NCBI GenBank assembly: GCA_015064255.1
Contig: SVSP01000001.1
Span: 62,001 to 126,000 of the forward strand
Source: Oscillospiraceae bacterium
GTDB lineage: Bacteria > Bacillota > Clostridia > Oscillospirales > CAG-272
Reading direction: 5' to 3'
DNA length: 64,000 nt
Positions 9,211 through 18,149 of the stretch are shown here, piece after piece; position 1 is the stretch's first letter; each line of letters begins with the position of its first letter. The notes below the pieces were generated by a model. It was not told the origin of the DNA, did no database searches, and worked only from the letters and a program-made list of their open reading frames with translations. The translations under genes and the position numbers were made by a program.

Positions 9211-11172
9211 TCAGTCGATCTTCATCTTTTCGGTGTATTCGAGAAGCTTGATCCAATAACCGCCGACAACGCTTCTGTGGCGGAATCCACGGATGGTAGC
9301 CGAATGTGTCCAGTACCAGTCGGTCATGGGAAGACGTGTTTCGGAGGAGTTGTAAGCATCCCAAAGAGGATCAACTATTTCCATAAAGTCGTCCTTGAGC
9401 TCGGCAAGTGTAGCTGTCCAGATGAGCCAGTCACTCTTTGTGTAGAGAGAACGGTTGTCAAGAGGCAGACCGTATTTGTTCATCTTGCGGCGGTAGCTTG
9501 CAACTTCTGCTGCGATAGCACTCTTGGGCATTACGTTTGTGCCGAAGAGCTTGTCCCAAACGATGTTGTACTTCATACTGAACGTACCCTCGCGGTCGAA
9601 TGCAAGACGGAAGCTGCCGTCTTCGTTCTTTGCGCGCTCGATCCAGTCGAGAGCCATTTCGTGAGCGATCTTCTTGTATTCTTCGAACTTTTCTTCGTTG
9701 CCGAGCATCTTGTAGATGATACCAAGGCTTACGATACCCGAAATAGCTTTGAGAGAGAGGTTGCAGTTGTGAGCGAGATGTCCTGCAAAGTCGTCTGTGC
9801 AGAGCTGGTTTTCGGGGTCAGCACCGTTTTCGAAGAGGTACTTGACCCAAGCTTCGAGAAGATCGAGGTTTTCTTCTGCGAGTGTTGTGTCGTTCTTTGC
9901 GATAGCGGCAGTAGCAGCCATAACGAGCATATTTCCGCACTCTTCAACAGGCATCTGATACTTGTGAAGAAGCTTCTTGCCGTTTTCGTCTATTCTGAGA
10001 CCGTAAACCTGTCCGTTAACCCAAGGATATCTGCCGGCGTCGTGGGGAGCAAAGTCATATTCCCAAGCGTCCATACGTGAGAACTTGTAAATAGGACGCA
10101 TCATACCGAGAACGAGCTCGGGGTTATAAAGAAGGAACATAGGAATTGAAGGATAGCTTACGTCAACGGTAGCCGCGCATCCGTTGGAGTTACATTCCTT
10201 GGAGATGTAGAGGATATCACCGTTTTCATCAAGAACGAGCTTGTGAGCTGCGCAAGCCTGACGGAAAGCAAGCTCAAGAAGCTCTGCGTACTTTTCGCCG
10301 CCCGCACGTGTAGCGTCGAGGAAGAGTCTGTCATCAAACTCTGTGCAACGAGTCATAACTTCTGCGTAATCAGCAAATGCCTTCACGATCTCGTCTTCGA
10401 TCTTTGCGCCGTCCTTGTTCCAGTAGGACTTGAGATTCTTTCCGAAGTAAACGATACTTTCGATATCATCGTAAGAGAATGTGAAGAGAGCACCGCACTT
10501 AGTGCAAAGTGTGGTTTCCGCACACGCAAACGTCATATCGGGTTTCGGCTCGTCTGTCGGCTTTGCACCGGGAATAGGTGTCTTGATCTTTTCGATAGAC
10601 GTGCAAGCCTTTTCACCTTTGGTGGAGATATAGAAATAACCCCAGTTGATTCGAATGTCGTCACCGTCCTGACCGAGAACGTTCTGTGCTTCGCTTCCGA
10701 TCTTTGCAGACTTAACGCCGCCATTTTCGATAGTTTCGCAAACGATAGGCTCGGATCCGCGAAGGTTGATACAGATTTCTTCGGAGAATGCGATCTTGAT
10801 CTTTACGTCGTGATCCTTCTTGTCAAGTGATTTGTAAGTGAATTTCGCGTAGCTTATCGGACGTGTGAAGTAGTAAAAATCATTGATGAGAAGAGGTGTG
10901 GTGAAAATAGCCGTGAGCTCGATTCCTGCAGCCTCAAAACGATACTCGGTAGAGAGTGCGGTGAAATTGATCTTTGTCTGCTTCATAGCGGGGCAGTCGT
11001 ACTGACCCATAAAGCGATAAAGATTACCGTCAATCGTAGCAAATCCGAGAGCTGTGTTGGGTTTGCCTGTCCAGTGAATGGGAGCTGCGTCTGTAAGACG
11101 GTCAGCGGGTGACCATACCGAAAAGTAAGGGTCAACTGTGATAAGCGGCACTGCCGGCGGTCTAAGTTTCAT
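9211..11172 (-). CDS. GtaA/DUF4965 family protein (six-hairpin glycosidase-like fold)
   Basis: The 653-residue product matches the DUF4964-DUF5127-DUF4965 architecture named after fungal glutaminase A. Signatures are VPLITVDPYFSVWSPADRL at the N-terminus, YPSIPMFLLYNP mid-protein, APHDAGRYPWVNGQ, and MPVEECGNML with its paired glutamates. No signal peptide is visible, so it is probably cytoplasmic. Bacterial members are often called glutaminases, but the (alpha/alpha)6 fold and association with sugar genes suggest a glycosidase; neither is shown here. The ATG at 11172 is chosen over a TTG at 11190 because GAAAGGA at 11182-11188 is correctly placed only for the ATG. It is a single-gene unit with its own promoter. 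Confidence 0.82.
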   Translation of the reverse strand: MKLRPPAVPLITVDPYFSVWSPADRLTDAAPIHWTGKPNTALGFATIDGNLYRFMGQYDCPAMKQTKINFTALSTEYRFEAAGIELTAIFTTPLLINDFYYFTRPISYAKFTYKSLDKKDHDVKIKIAFSEEICINLRGSEPIVCETIENGGVKSAKIGSEAQNVLGQDGDDIRINWGYFYISTKGEKACTSIEKIKTPIPGAKPTDEPKPDMTFACAETTLCTKCGALFTFSYDDIESIVYFGKNLKSYWNKDGAKIEDEIVKAFADYAEVMTRCTEFDDRLFLDATRAGGEKYAELLELAFRQACAAHKLVLDENGDILYISKECNSNGCAATVDVSYPSIPMFLLYNPELVLGMMRPIYKFSRMDAWEYDFAPHDAGRYPWVNGQVYGLRIDENGKKLLHKYQMPVEECGNMLVMAATAAIAKNDTTLAEENLDLLEAWVKYLFENGADPENQLCTDDFAGHLAHNCNLSLKAISGIVSLGIIYKMLGNEEKFEEYKKIAHEMALDWIERAKNEDGSFRLAFDREGTFSMKYNIVWDKLFGTNVMPKSAIAAEVASYRRKMNKYGLPLDNRSLYTKSDWLIWTATLAELKDDFMEIVDPLWDAYNSSETRLPMTDWYWTHSATIRGFRHRSVVGGYWIKLLEYTEKMKID

Positions 11173-11232
11173 AGTTTTAATTCCTTTCAAAACCGTGAAT
11201 TCCGATTAATATCGGTGTTTTTGCTTTGATCA

Positions 11233-11261
11233 ATTATATCATACACTATTTGAAAAGTCAA
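11233..11261 (-). promoter_or_regulatory. Promoter of the GtaA-like gene
   Basis: On the minus strand TTGACT (11256-11261) and a perfect TATAAT (11233-11238) have a 17-base spacer, about 60 bases from the start codon. Confidence 0.75.
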
Positions 11262-11384
11262 CAAAAAACAGAAAATGTATAAGAGAAGTTTTGCTTTTTG
11301 CGTTACGCATATCTTTTTTGACTGTTTAAAAAATATAAAACATATTTATAACAAAAAGTTTAAAAATGACGGTATTTTTCTGCC

Positions 11385-11413
11385 TTGAAAGTTTACATTT
11401 AAAATGGTATCAT
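11385..11413 (+). promoter_or_regulatory. Promoter of the dut-maf-nth cluster
   Basis: TTGAAA (11385-11390) and TATCAT (11408-11413) are 17 bases apart. An upstream alternative is TTGACT at 11318. The ribosome site GAAAGG lies at 11455-11460. Confidence 0.5.
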
Positions 11414-11472
11414 AAGTAAAAATCATCAAGGCTTTCGCTTGAAGATACAATACCGAAAGGATATGAATATAA

Positions 11473-11913
11473 ATGACAGACGTTAAAATAAAGATACTTC
11501 GAGAAAACATCTCGCTTCCGAAATATGCAACTGAGGGTTCTGCGGCGTTCGACCTTGTTTGCGCCTCGGATGAGGCTGTACTTGTTCCGGCAGGTAAAAG
11601 AAAGCTTATACCGACGGGTATAGCAATATCGATTCCGACGGGTACTGTTGCAGTAATAAGCGCAAGAAGCGGATTGTCGGCTAAAAAGGGAATAACCGCG
11701 GCAAACGGTATAGGAGTAATAGACAGCGATTATCGCGGAGAAATATTCTTCTCTGCGGCAAACATATCTGAAGAGGACTATACGATAGCTCCCGGAGAGA
11801 GAATTGCACAGATGATGATTATGCCCGTGCTTACGGCAAATTTCATAGTATGCGACGAGCTTGACGAAACCGAGCGCGGTGCGGGCGGTTTTGGATCTAC
11901 CGGAAAAATATAA
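11473..11913 (+). CDS. dut: Deoxyuridine 5'-triphosphate nucleotidohydrolase (dUTPase)
   Basis: It hydrolyses dUTP to dUMP and pyrophosphate, keeping uracil out of DNA and feeding dTMP synthesis. The 146-residue protein shows all five motifs of the trimeric dUTPases: AAFDLVCAS, the PTGIAISIP region, SARSGLSAK, GVIDSDYRGEI, GERIAQMMI and the P-loop-like ERGAGGFGSTG at the C-terminus. Length is typical. It heads a probable operon with maf (17-base gap) and nth, all concerned with nucleotide or DNA quality. Confidence 0.95.
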   Translation: MTDVKIKILRENISLPKYATEGSAAFDLVCASDEAVLVPAGKRKLIPTGIAISIPTGTVAVISARSGLSAKKGITAANGIGVIDSDYRGEIFFSAANISEEDYTIAPGERIAQMMIMPVLTANFIVCDELDETERGAGGFGSTGKI

Positions 11914-11930
11914 CTTGGGAGGGAAGGACA

Positions 11931-12515
11931 ATGAAACTTATACTTGCATCCAAAAGTCCGAGACGCCGTCAGATGTTTGACTCGCTCGGTCTCGATTATG
12001 AAGCTATAACGACAAGCGTTGATGAATCGTATAGGGGAAAGACGGTCCCTTCAAGACTTGTGGAAATACTCTCGCTCAGAAAAGCAGCGGCAGTAGAGGC
12101 AGATAAAGATGATATAATTATAGCGTCAGATACGGTTGTTGCGCTTGATAACAGAATTTTCGGCAAACCTGCGGACAGACACGAGGCTTACGAAATGATG
12201 TCTGCGCTTTCGGGAACTGTTCACAAGGTTTACAGCGGATATGCAATAATCCGTGGTGATAAAAAGGTGAGCGGACACGTCGCTACGAAGGTCAAATTCA
12301 GAGACCTTACAGACGAGGAGATAAACGCTTACATAGATACAGACGAGCCGTATGACAAGGCAGGCGGATACGGAATTCAGGAAAACGGAGGATTCTTTGT
12401 TGCGGCTATCAACGGAGATTTCAATAACGTTGTCGGAATGCCTCTTTCCACAATAGAAACGGTCCTTAGAGAAAATTTCCACGTTTCTCTTCTTGATTTC
12501 AGAAAGAAAAAATAA
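11931..12515 (+). CDS. maf: Maf-like nucleoside triphosphate pyrophosphatase
   Basis: Maf proteins hydrolyse non-canonical or modified NTPs, typically dTTP, UTP and methylated bases, and are linked to septum formation. The 194-residue product begins with the signature LILASKSPRRRQMF and has SDTVV at about 64, FGKPADRHEAYEM, and GGYGIQENGGFFV. GGGAGGGA lies 10 bases before the ATG. It lies between dut and nth, a house-cleaning context. Confidence 0.93.
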   Translation: MKLILASKSPRRRQMFDSLGLDYEAITTSVDESYRGKTVPSRLVEILSLRKAAAVEADKDDIIIASDTVVALDNRIFGKPADRHEAYEMMSALSGTVHKVYSGYAIIRGDKKVSGHVATKVKFRDLTDEEINAYIDTDEPYDKAGGYGIQENGGFFVAAINGDFNNVVGMPLSTIETVLRENFHVSLLDFRKKK

Positions 12516-12516
12516 T

Positions 12517-13170
12517 ATGAGTGATAATTTGAAAAATGTCGCTGCCGAGATAGTGGAGATACTTGAAAAAAGGTATCCCGACGCTCCGTGCGCACTTGAA
12601 TATAACGGAGAGCCGTGGAAGCTTCTCGTTATGGCAAGACTTTCGGCACAGTGTACCGACGCAAGAGTGAATATAGTCTGCAGAGAGCTTTTTGCAAAAT
12701 ATCCCACACCCGAAGCACTTGCCGCAGGTGAGCTTTCGGAAATTGAAAAGATAGTTTACCCTTGCGGACTTTACAGAGTAAAATCGTCGGAAATAAAAGA
12801 GGAATGCCGCCTTCTTACAGAAGAATATAACGGAATACTTCCGGATGAAATGGATGAGCTTCTGAAATTTCCGGGTGTAGGACGTAAGGTTGCAAATCTT
12901 CTTCTCGGAGATATTTATAAAAAGCCTGCCGTGGTCACCGATACGCACTGTATAAGAATAAGCGGACGACTCGGACTCGTACCTGCAGGAGAGAAAAATC
13001 CCGTAAAGGTAGAAAAAATACTTTCGGGAATAATAGAAAAGGAAAAACAAAGCGATTTTTGCCATAGACTCGTTATGTTCGGACGCGATGTGTGCAGAGC
13101 AAAGAATCCGCTGTGCGATGAGTGCCCGCTTGTGAGTTTGTGTAAAATGCGCGAAAACCAAAAAATGTGA
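12517..13170 (+). CDS. nth: Endonuclease III, DNA glycosylase/AP lyase
   Basis: It removes oxidised pyrimidines and cleaves the abasic site. The 217-residue protein has the helix-hairpin-helix LLKFPGVGRKVANLLL with catalytic K124, the catalytic aspartate D142 in VTDTH, and the 4Fe-4S loop Cx6CxxCx5C at C193, C200, C203 and C209. The ATG at 12517 is one base after the maf stop, so translation is probably coupled; an extension to 12493 would need a non-standard start and overlap maf. Length is normal. Confidence 0.95.
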   Translation: MSDNLKNVAAEIVEILEKRYPDAPCALEYNGEPWKLLVMARLSAQCTDARVNIVCRELFAKYPTPEALAAGELSEIEKIVYPCGLYRVKSSEIKEECRLLTEEYNGILPDEMDELLKFPGVGRKVANLLLGDIYKKPAVVTDTHCIRISGRLGLVPAGEKNPVKVEKILSGIIEKEKQSDFCHRLVMFGRDVCRAKNPLCDECPLVSLCKMRENQKM

Positions 13171-13254
13171 ATTTTTTGCTGTGATTTGCTTGTTTTACTT
13201 GGAAAGTGATGCTTTACATTAATATATTATTTACACTTTCTTAAAAAGCTTTTC

Positions 13255-13283
13255 TTGTTAAAATCTTTTTATGATGATATAAT
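13255..13283 (+). promoter_or_regulatory. Promoter of the small membrane protein gene
   Basis: TTGTTA (13255-13260) and a perfect TATAAT (13278-13283) have a 17-base spacer. The gap 13171-13378 holds only this and an AT-rich leader. Confidence 0.65.
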
Positions 13284-13378
13284 GTTTTAACATAATATCA
13301 GGGTGTTTCGCATATAAACACCTGCGGGTGATTCCGCATAATACAGAAAATTTGTCTTTTGGCAAAGTGAGGAAATTT

Positions 13379-13861
13379 ATGGATTGGTTGAGAAATATAT
13401 CTACACTTGAACTCGTTGTATGGAGTATTGCTATCGGCTCGGTTTGGGCTATTTTTTGCACATATTATAACCGAACTATTCTCGGCGGATTTGTGCGCAC
13501 ACTTATAAACAGCGGTGCGCTGAGTGTTGATTCGGCTATGACTCTCGCCGAAGCAGGATATCAGAAGAATACTTTTATTAAGCGAGCTCTTGTAAAAAGA
13601 GATACCTTCAGAAAAATAGTTTTTGAGGTTGATGATGAAATAGTTATCGCATCGGAAGGACATTCCTTCTCGGCAAGAACAAAGCCTATCGACCTTAATA
13701 CTGCAAGATTTTATGTCGCAGAGGAAAACAAGATAATGGCAGAGCTTCGTTATGACAATAAGGGAGCCGATATATTCGGAGTTGTCTCTTCGGTGATTAT
13801 CATTTTGGCACTTGCATACATTATAACTCTTGTTCTTCCGCTTATTCTGACACTTTTTTAA
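13379..13861 (+). CDS. Small membrane protein of unknown family
   Basis: The 160-residue product has a hydrophobic segment at about 9-28, a soluble middle part with several charged strands, and a second hydrophobic segment at about 133-158 that reaches the C-terminus. The ATG at 13379 is preceded by AAAGTGAGG; an upstream in-frame start at 13328 has none. I do not recognise the family. The next gene, 48 bases downstream and preceded by a nearly identical AAGTGAGGA site, encodes a membrane-anchored MORN protein, so the two may work together. Confidence 0.65.
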   Translation: MDWLRNISTLELVVWSIAIGSVWAIFCTYYNRTILGGFVRTLINSGALSVDSAMTLAEAGYQKNTFIKRALVKRDTFRKIVFEVDDEIVIASEGHSFSARTKPIDLNTARFYVAEENKIMAELRYDNKGADIFGVVSSVIIILALAYIITLVLPLILTLF

Positions 13862-13909
13862 GACTTGATCTGATATAAACTATTTTACTTTCGGAAGTGA
13901 GGAATTGTT

Positions 13910-14797
13910 TTGGCAACACAGACTGTACCCGGTAAGGTTAATCCGAAAAAAATAAAGAAAATGAAGAAATTCAATCCGGTATATTATCTCGCAGCGATCG
14001 CCGTGACGGCAGTTTTACTTGTTCTTATACTCGTCGGATCGATACATGCATCGGGATTTAGGTACGTTAAATATGAGATAGGCGATATGACTGTAAAGTT
14101 CCTCGGAAAAGTAGATTCTGAAGGAAATTATATTTCGGGTGATCTCTATTTTTCGGACGGCTCTACTGCAGAGTATTCATACGACGTGGCAGCACAGAAG
14201 GCTTCTATCAAGTACAGCGGCGGTGATTTTTATATCGGAAAGACCGATATGTTCTTAAGACACGGTGAAGGACGTATGGAATTCAGCGACGGAAATATCT
14301 ACGTCGGCAATTTCGATTATGACAAGATAAACGGCAAAGGAACCTTTTACTATATCGGCGGCGATAAATATACGGGCGATTTTCTTGACGGAGTCAAGCA
14401 CGGAAACGGACTTTACGAATGGCCGAGTAACAGCGAAGGTAAGTACGACAGCTACGAGGGCGGGTACTATAAAGACCTTCGTAACGGAAACGGAACGTAT
14501 AAATGGGCGGACGGAACCGTTTACACGGGAGAGTACGTAAACGATCAGAAGCACGGAAACGGAACAATGACATTCGTGAACGGCGACGTTTATACGGGAA
14601 GCTTTCAGAACGATTTGCGCACGGGTGAAGGAACCTATAACTTCGCCAACGGTGACGTATATGTCGGTCAGTTTACCGAAAATAAGATGACAGGTTACGG
14701 AACCTATACGTGGGCATCCGAGGATAGCTCTATAAAAAATTATACCGGATATTTTGAAGACGGTGTCGCGGTAATAGTTGATGAAAATCAAAACTGA
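13910..14797 (+). CDS. Membrane-anchored MORN-repeat protein
   Basis: The start is TTG at 13910 with GAGG at 13899-13902. The 295-residue product has a lysine-rich cytoplasmic N-terminus, one transmembrane segment at about 24-46, and at least seven MORN repeats of about 23 residues from about 105 to 280, each of the form YxGxFxxGxxxGxGxYxxxxG. MORN repeats form elongated beta structures that bind lipids or proteins. No catalytic domain is present. Function is not known. A strong terminator follows, so it ends the transcript begun at 13255. Confidence 0.85.
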   Translation: MATQTVPGKVNPKKIKKMKKFNPVYYLAAIAVTAVLLVLILVGSIHASGFRYVKYEIGDMTVKFLGKVDSEGNYISGDLYFSDGSTAEYSYDVAAQKASIKYSGGDFYIGKTDMFLRHGEGRMEFSDGNIYVGNFDYDKINGKGTFYYIGGDKYTGDFLDGVKHGNGLYEWPSNSEGKYDSYEGGYYKDLRNGNGTYKWADGTVYTGEYVNDQKHGNGTMTFVNGDVYTGSFQNDLRTGEGTYNFANGDVYVGQFTENKMTGYGTYTWASEDSSIKNYTGYFEDGVAVIVDENQN

Positions 14798-14806
14798 ATA
14801 AAATGA

Positions 14807-14845
14807 GGACAGAAGAAATGATTTCTTCTGTCCTTGCTTTTTTAT
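14807..14845 (+). terminator. Intrinsic terminator after the MORN gene
   Basis: GGACAGAAGAAAT (14807-14819) pairs with ATTTCTTCTGTCC (14821-14833), followed by TTGCTTTTTT. Confidence 0.85.
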
Positions 14846-14850
14846 AAAAT

Positions 14851-15409
14851 TTCAGAAAAGTTTTTAGGATTCTTAGCCCCTTTTTTAAAAAAGGTTTCTG
14901 AGAAAAAGAATATTTCGCGCAATGAGGCAGGCGCGACTTAAGGGACGCTGTCCCTAAGAAACCCTGCGAGCTTTTGAAAAAGCTCGAGCAAAACTTTACT
15001 AAAAATAAGTTACTACTTTTTTCAGAAAAGTTTTTGGGATTCTTAAACCCTTTTTTAAAAAGGTTTCTGAGAAAAAGAATATTTCGCGCAATGAGGCAGG
15101 CGTGACTTAAGGGACTCTGTCCCTAAGAAACCCGGCGAGCTTTTGAAAAAAGCTCGAGCAAAACTTTACTAAAAATAAGTTACTACTTTTTTCAGAAAAG
15201 TTTTTGGGATTCTTAAACCCTTTTTTTAAAAAGGTTTCTGAGAAAAAAGAATATTTCGCGCAATGAGGCAGGCGCGACTTAAGGGACTCTGTCCCTAAGA
15301 AACCCTGCGAGCTTTTGAAAAAGCTCGAGCAAAACTTTACTAAAAATAAGTTACTACTTTTTTCAGAAAAGTTTTTGGGATTCTTAAACCCTTTTTTCAA
15401 AAAGGGTTT
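14851..15409 (+). repeat. Tandem array of about 170-base palindrome-rich units, three full copies plus a partial fourth
   Basis: Units begin with TTCAGAAAAGTTTTTGGGA at 14851, 15021, 15191 and 15362 (periods 170, 170, 171). Units differ only by a few substitutions and homopolymer length changes. Each carries three hairpins: CCTTTTTTAAAAAGG, AGGGACTCTGTCCCT and GAGCTTTTGAAAAAGCTC. The fourth copy stops after its first hairpin, which overlaps the mtnN stop codon (15408-15410). Apparent reading frames inside follow the repeat and are not credible genes. A related single element lies after dnaK and another after the response-regulator gene. There is no spacer variation, so it is not a CRISPR. Confidence 0.9.
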
Positions 15410-16151
15410 AAGCGATCATTTTCATAAATTCAAGTATTGCCTTTGAAGAATTTTCCGAAACCTTTACGCAGTATGCGGGAAAATCGTCGGGCGAGGAGTT
15501 GTCGGCATCGTCAGAGATTGCGCGGACGACCAAAAATCTCACACCGTTTACATAGCAGGTATGACCGACAGATGCGCCCTCCATTTCGCAGGAAATAGCA
15601 GAGAAGTTCTCTTTTATCTGCTGTTTCTTTTCGGGAGAAGCAATAAACTGATCTCCCGAAGCGATAATACCGATGGTGTTGTTTATTCCGATTGTGCTGA
15701 GAGCACTTTGCATAACGAGTGCCGCAGAAATGTCGCTTTCTATCTCGATCTTGTTTATTCCCGAAATAAGACCAACGGGATCGCCGAGAGGTGAAGTGTC
15801 CATATCGTGCTGAACAACGGCACTTGAGAGCGCAATATCACCGATACGAAGCGTGTCGGAAAGATTTCCCGCAACGCCTGTGTTTATTATGAGGTCGGGA
15901 GCAAATCCGAGTATCATTGTCTGTGCGCAGATAGCGGCAAAGACCTTGCCGACACCGCATTTCGCGGCGATAGCTTCAACTCCGCAAATTTTTCCGCAGA
16001 AAAATTTAATGCTTCCGTACTTTTTGATTGTAAGATCGGAAAAGAGCTTTGTGACAGCATCAAGCTCACAGTCCATAGCGCAGATAAAGCCGACCTTTTT
16101 TACTGATGATCTGAGGTCAGAGAGAGCAGTTTTGATGTCGGTATTATTCAT
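15408..16151 (-). CDS. mtnN: 5'-methylthioadenosine/S-adenosylhomocysteine nucleosidase
   Basis: It removes adenine from methylthioadenosine and S-adenosylhomocysteine; with LuxS it completes the two-step activated methyl cycle. The 247-residue product has the catalytic glutamate E29 in CAMDCELDAV, the ribose-binding glutamate in SCEMEGASVGH and the catalytic aspartate in RAISDDAD. The N-terminus is about 17 residues longer than usual. The gene overlaps luxS by 8 bases, so the two are translationally coupled. The stop codon lies inside the last hairpin of the tandem array, which could act as its terminator. Confidence 0.93.
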   Translation of the reverse strand: MNNTDIKTALSDLRSSVKKVGFICAMDCELDAVTKLFSDLTIKKYGSIKFFCGKICGVEAIAAKCGVGKVFAAICAQTMILGFAPDLIINTGVAGNLSDTLRIGDIALSSAVVQHDMDTSPLGDPVGLISGINKIEIESDISAALVMQSALSTIGINNTIGIIASGDQFIASPEKKQQIKENFSAISCEMEGASVGHTCYVNGVRFLVVRAISDDADNSSPDDFPAYCVKVSENSSKAILEFMKMIA

Positions 16152-16608
16152 ATAAAAAATCCCAGCTTTCCTTTGAATTTAGAACGTCGAGGTATCTTTT
16201 CGCCTCTGTCTTGGCTTTTTCAAGCGAAAGATTTCGGAAGTTTCCGCACTCAATAGCCGATTTTCCGAAGATATCGCCCGTATGGGCAATTATTTTTTCG
16301 AGAGTAGCCTTTACTACGCTCAGTATGACGTCGTTTTCCTTGCCGTTTACAAGCAGATAAAAGCCTGTCTGACAGCCCATCGGACCGAAATAGACCACGT
16401 CATCAGCGATTTCGGAGTTTCTTATATAGGTTGCAAACATATGCTCAAGTGAGTGCATAGTAGCGTTGTCCATAAGATCGTCCGTATTGGGAATTCGCGT
16501 GCGCAGATCGTAAGTGACCGTGTCGCCGTCTTTTCTCGAAACGTATATACCGGGCAACAGCTTTTCGTGATTTACAGTAAAGCTGGCAATTTTTTTGATA
16601 GAATTCAT
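16144..16608 (-). CDS. luxS: S-ribosylhomocysteine lyase LuxS (autoinducer-2 synthesis)
   Basis: LuxS cleaves S-ribosylhomocysteine to homocysteine and DPD, the precursor of AI-2. The 154-residue protein has the metal motif H52-SLE-H56 with base E55, the catalytic C79 in GPMGCQTGFYL, and the third ligand C121. GGAGG lies at 16615-16619. It is first in the luxS-mtnN pair; being next to the gene that makes its substrate supports a metabolic role, with signalling optional. Confidence 0.96.
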   Translation of the reverse strand: MNSIKKIASFTVNHEKLLPGIYVSRKDGDTVTYDLRTRIPNTDDLMDNATMHSLEHMFATYIRNSEIADDVVYFGPMGCQTGFYLLVNGKENDVILSVVKATLEKIIAHTGDIFGKSAIECGNFRNLSLEKAKTEAKRYLDVLNSKESWDFLYE

Positions 16609-16639
16609 TAAAAACCTCCGATGTTGTTATGACCTATAT

Positions 16640-16668
16640 ATATTAGCATAAAGACAGCGAAAAGTCAA
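16640..16668 (-). promoter_or_regulatory. Promoter of luxS-mtnN
   Basis: On the minus strand TTGACT (16663-16668) and TAATAT (16640-16645) have a 17-base spacer. Confidence 0.65.
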
Positions 16669-16676
16669 GTAATGAT

Positions 16677-16712
16677 AAAATCCCTTCGCATTGTTTTCTG
16701 CAAAGGGATTTT
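16677..16712 (-). terminator. Intrinsic terminator after the MATE gene
   Basis: AAAATCCCTT-CGCA pairs with TGC-AAAGGGATTTT with one mismatch; T tract on the minus strand. It separates the MATE gene from the luxS promoter. Confidence 0.75.
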
Positions 16713-16715
16713 AAT

Positions 16716-18119
16716 TTAGCTGTTCTCTTTTTCACTTCGCGAAACAAGCTGTTTTACCCAAGTCTTTTTGTTTACAAGCCATAGTCCGAGGAAAGCTTTT
16801 ACAGCTTCAAGTCCGTGGCAGATGGGGAAGAGAAGCTTGATTCCGATTTTTGTGAAATCGGCAAGCACACGTGCAACAGGGATAGCAACAACCCACATAA
16901 AAACGCTGTCGAAAAGTATCGTTATGAACACCTGACCTCCCGAGCGCAAGGTGAAATAGGATGCGTGTGCGAGCGCGTGGAAGGGCATAATCGCGGCAAA
17001 AATCATAATCAGATAGGTTGCAAGCGACCTTACGTTCTGAGTCGTGTTGTAGAAAAGCGGGAATATCGGAGCAAAACCGATAAGAAGAATTCCCATTCCG
17101 ACAGCGCTCATAACGGATAGAACGATAAGCTTTCTGTCTGTATCAAGTGCCTTTTCGCTTTCACCCGCACCGAGCTGATTACCGACGATGATTGCAATAA
17201 CCGAGCCCATCGACAAAAATACGATATTAAACAAATTGTTTATCGTAGAAGCTATGTTTATTGCCGCGAGAGCATCAAGACCGCGTGTCGAATAACACTG
17301 GTTTGTGATGGTAACGCCCATCGCCCACAAAAATTCGTTGAGCATAAGAGGCAGACCACGTACGGTTATCTGCGCTACGAGTTTTCCGGGAATATACGGG
17401 GATCTCAGCGCTCCGATAATAAACGGATAACGCTTTGAATGGAGATGCGTCCAAAGCACAAGTATTGCAAGCTCTGCAAATCTTGCAACGACAGTTGCGA
17501 TTGCAGCTCCCTTTACACCGAGGCAGGGAAGACCGAGCTTTCCGAAAATAAGCAGATAATTCAGTATAAAATTTATCGAAACCGAAACTACACTTGAAAA
17601 CATCGGTACGACCGTTTCACCCGTTTCGCGGAGCGTGGAGGAATATACCTGTGACATAGCAAACGGTAAAAGACCAAACATCATAATGCGGAGATAGTCG
17701 GTAGCATACTCCATAGTTTTTGCAGGGTCTGTGGTGTCAACGTTTGCTTCGGCACTTATAAAAAACGATATAAGCTCACGACCGTATATAAGGAAAAGTA
17801 CTATTCCGACGGCGCAACCGATAAGAAGTATTAGAAATTTGAATCTGAACGTATACGTTTCGCCCTTATAATCCTTAAGACCGTGATACTGCGCGGTAAA
17901 TATTCCTGCGGCAGAAACCGCACCGAAAACCGTAAGGTTAAATACGAAAAAGAGCTGATTGACAATAGAAACGCCTGTCATCGCTTCCGTGCAAAGACTG
18001 CCTACCATAATGTTGTCGAGCAGGTTTACGAAGTTTGTTATAGCATTTTGAATGATTATAGGCAAAGCAACCGCAAAAACCATTTTGTAGAATTGCTTGT
18101 CGCCGATAAATCTTTTCAT
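16716..18119 (-). CDS. MATE family multidrug/metabolite exporter
   Basis: The 467-residue product has about twelve hydrophobic segments and the two-fold symmetric MATE layout: N-half VALPIIIQNAITNFVNLLDNIMVG, and C-half GLPLMLNEFLWAMGVTITNQCY beginning near 250. MATE proteins export cationic drugs or metabolites using a Na+ or H+ gradient. The substrate cannot be told. AAAGG lies before the ATG. It lies 30 bases before the GH39-like gene start end and may be co-transcribed downstream of it. Confidence 0.9.
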   Translation of the reverse strand: MKRFIGDKQFYKMVFAVALPIIIQNAITNFVNLLDNIMVGSLCTEAMTGVSIVNQLFFVFNLTVFGAVSAAGIFTAQYHGLKDYKGETYTFRFKFLILLIGCAVGIVLFLIYGRELISFFISAEANVDTTDPAKTMEYATDYLRIMMFGLLPFAMSQVYSSTLRETGETVVPMFSSVVSVSINFILNYLLIFGKLGLPCLGVKGAAIATVVARFAELAILVLWTHLHSKRYPFIIGALRSPYIPGKLVAQITVRGLPLMLNEFLWAMGVTITNQCYSTRGLDALAAINIASTINNLFNIVFLSMGSVIAIIVGNQLGAGESEKALDTDRKLIVLSVMSAVGMGILLIGFAPIFPLFYNTTQNVRSLATYLIMIFAAIMPFHALAHASYFTLRSGGQVFITILFDSVFMWVVAIPVARVLADFTKIGIKLLFPICHGLEAVKAFLGLWLVNKKTWVKQLVSRSEKENS

Positions 18120-18149
18120 ATCAGGGGAACCTTTCGAAAGAGTATTTGC

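Noticed and set aside
9277-10830. Two open frames of 267 and 195 codons opposite the GtaA-like gene
   Set aside because: They are antisense shadows with Cys/Val-rich sequence and no ribosome sites; the minus-strand gene has family motifs throughout.
15107-15400. A 97-codon frame inside the tandem array
   Set aside because: Its sequence repeats with the DNA repeat, it has no ribosome site and no relation to a known protein.
14851-15409. Possible CRISPR array
   Set aside because: Units are 170 bases and repeat in full with no unique spacers, and no cas gene is near.
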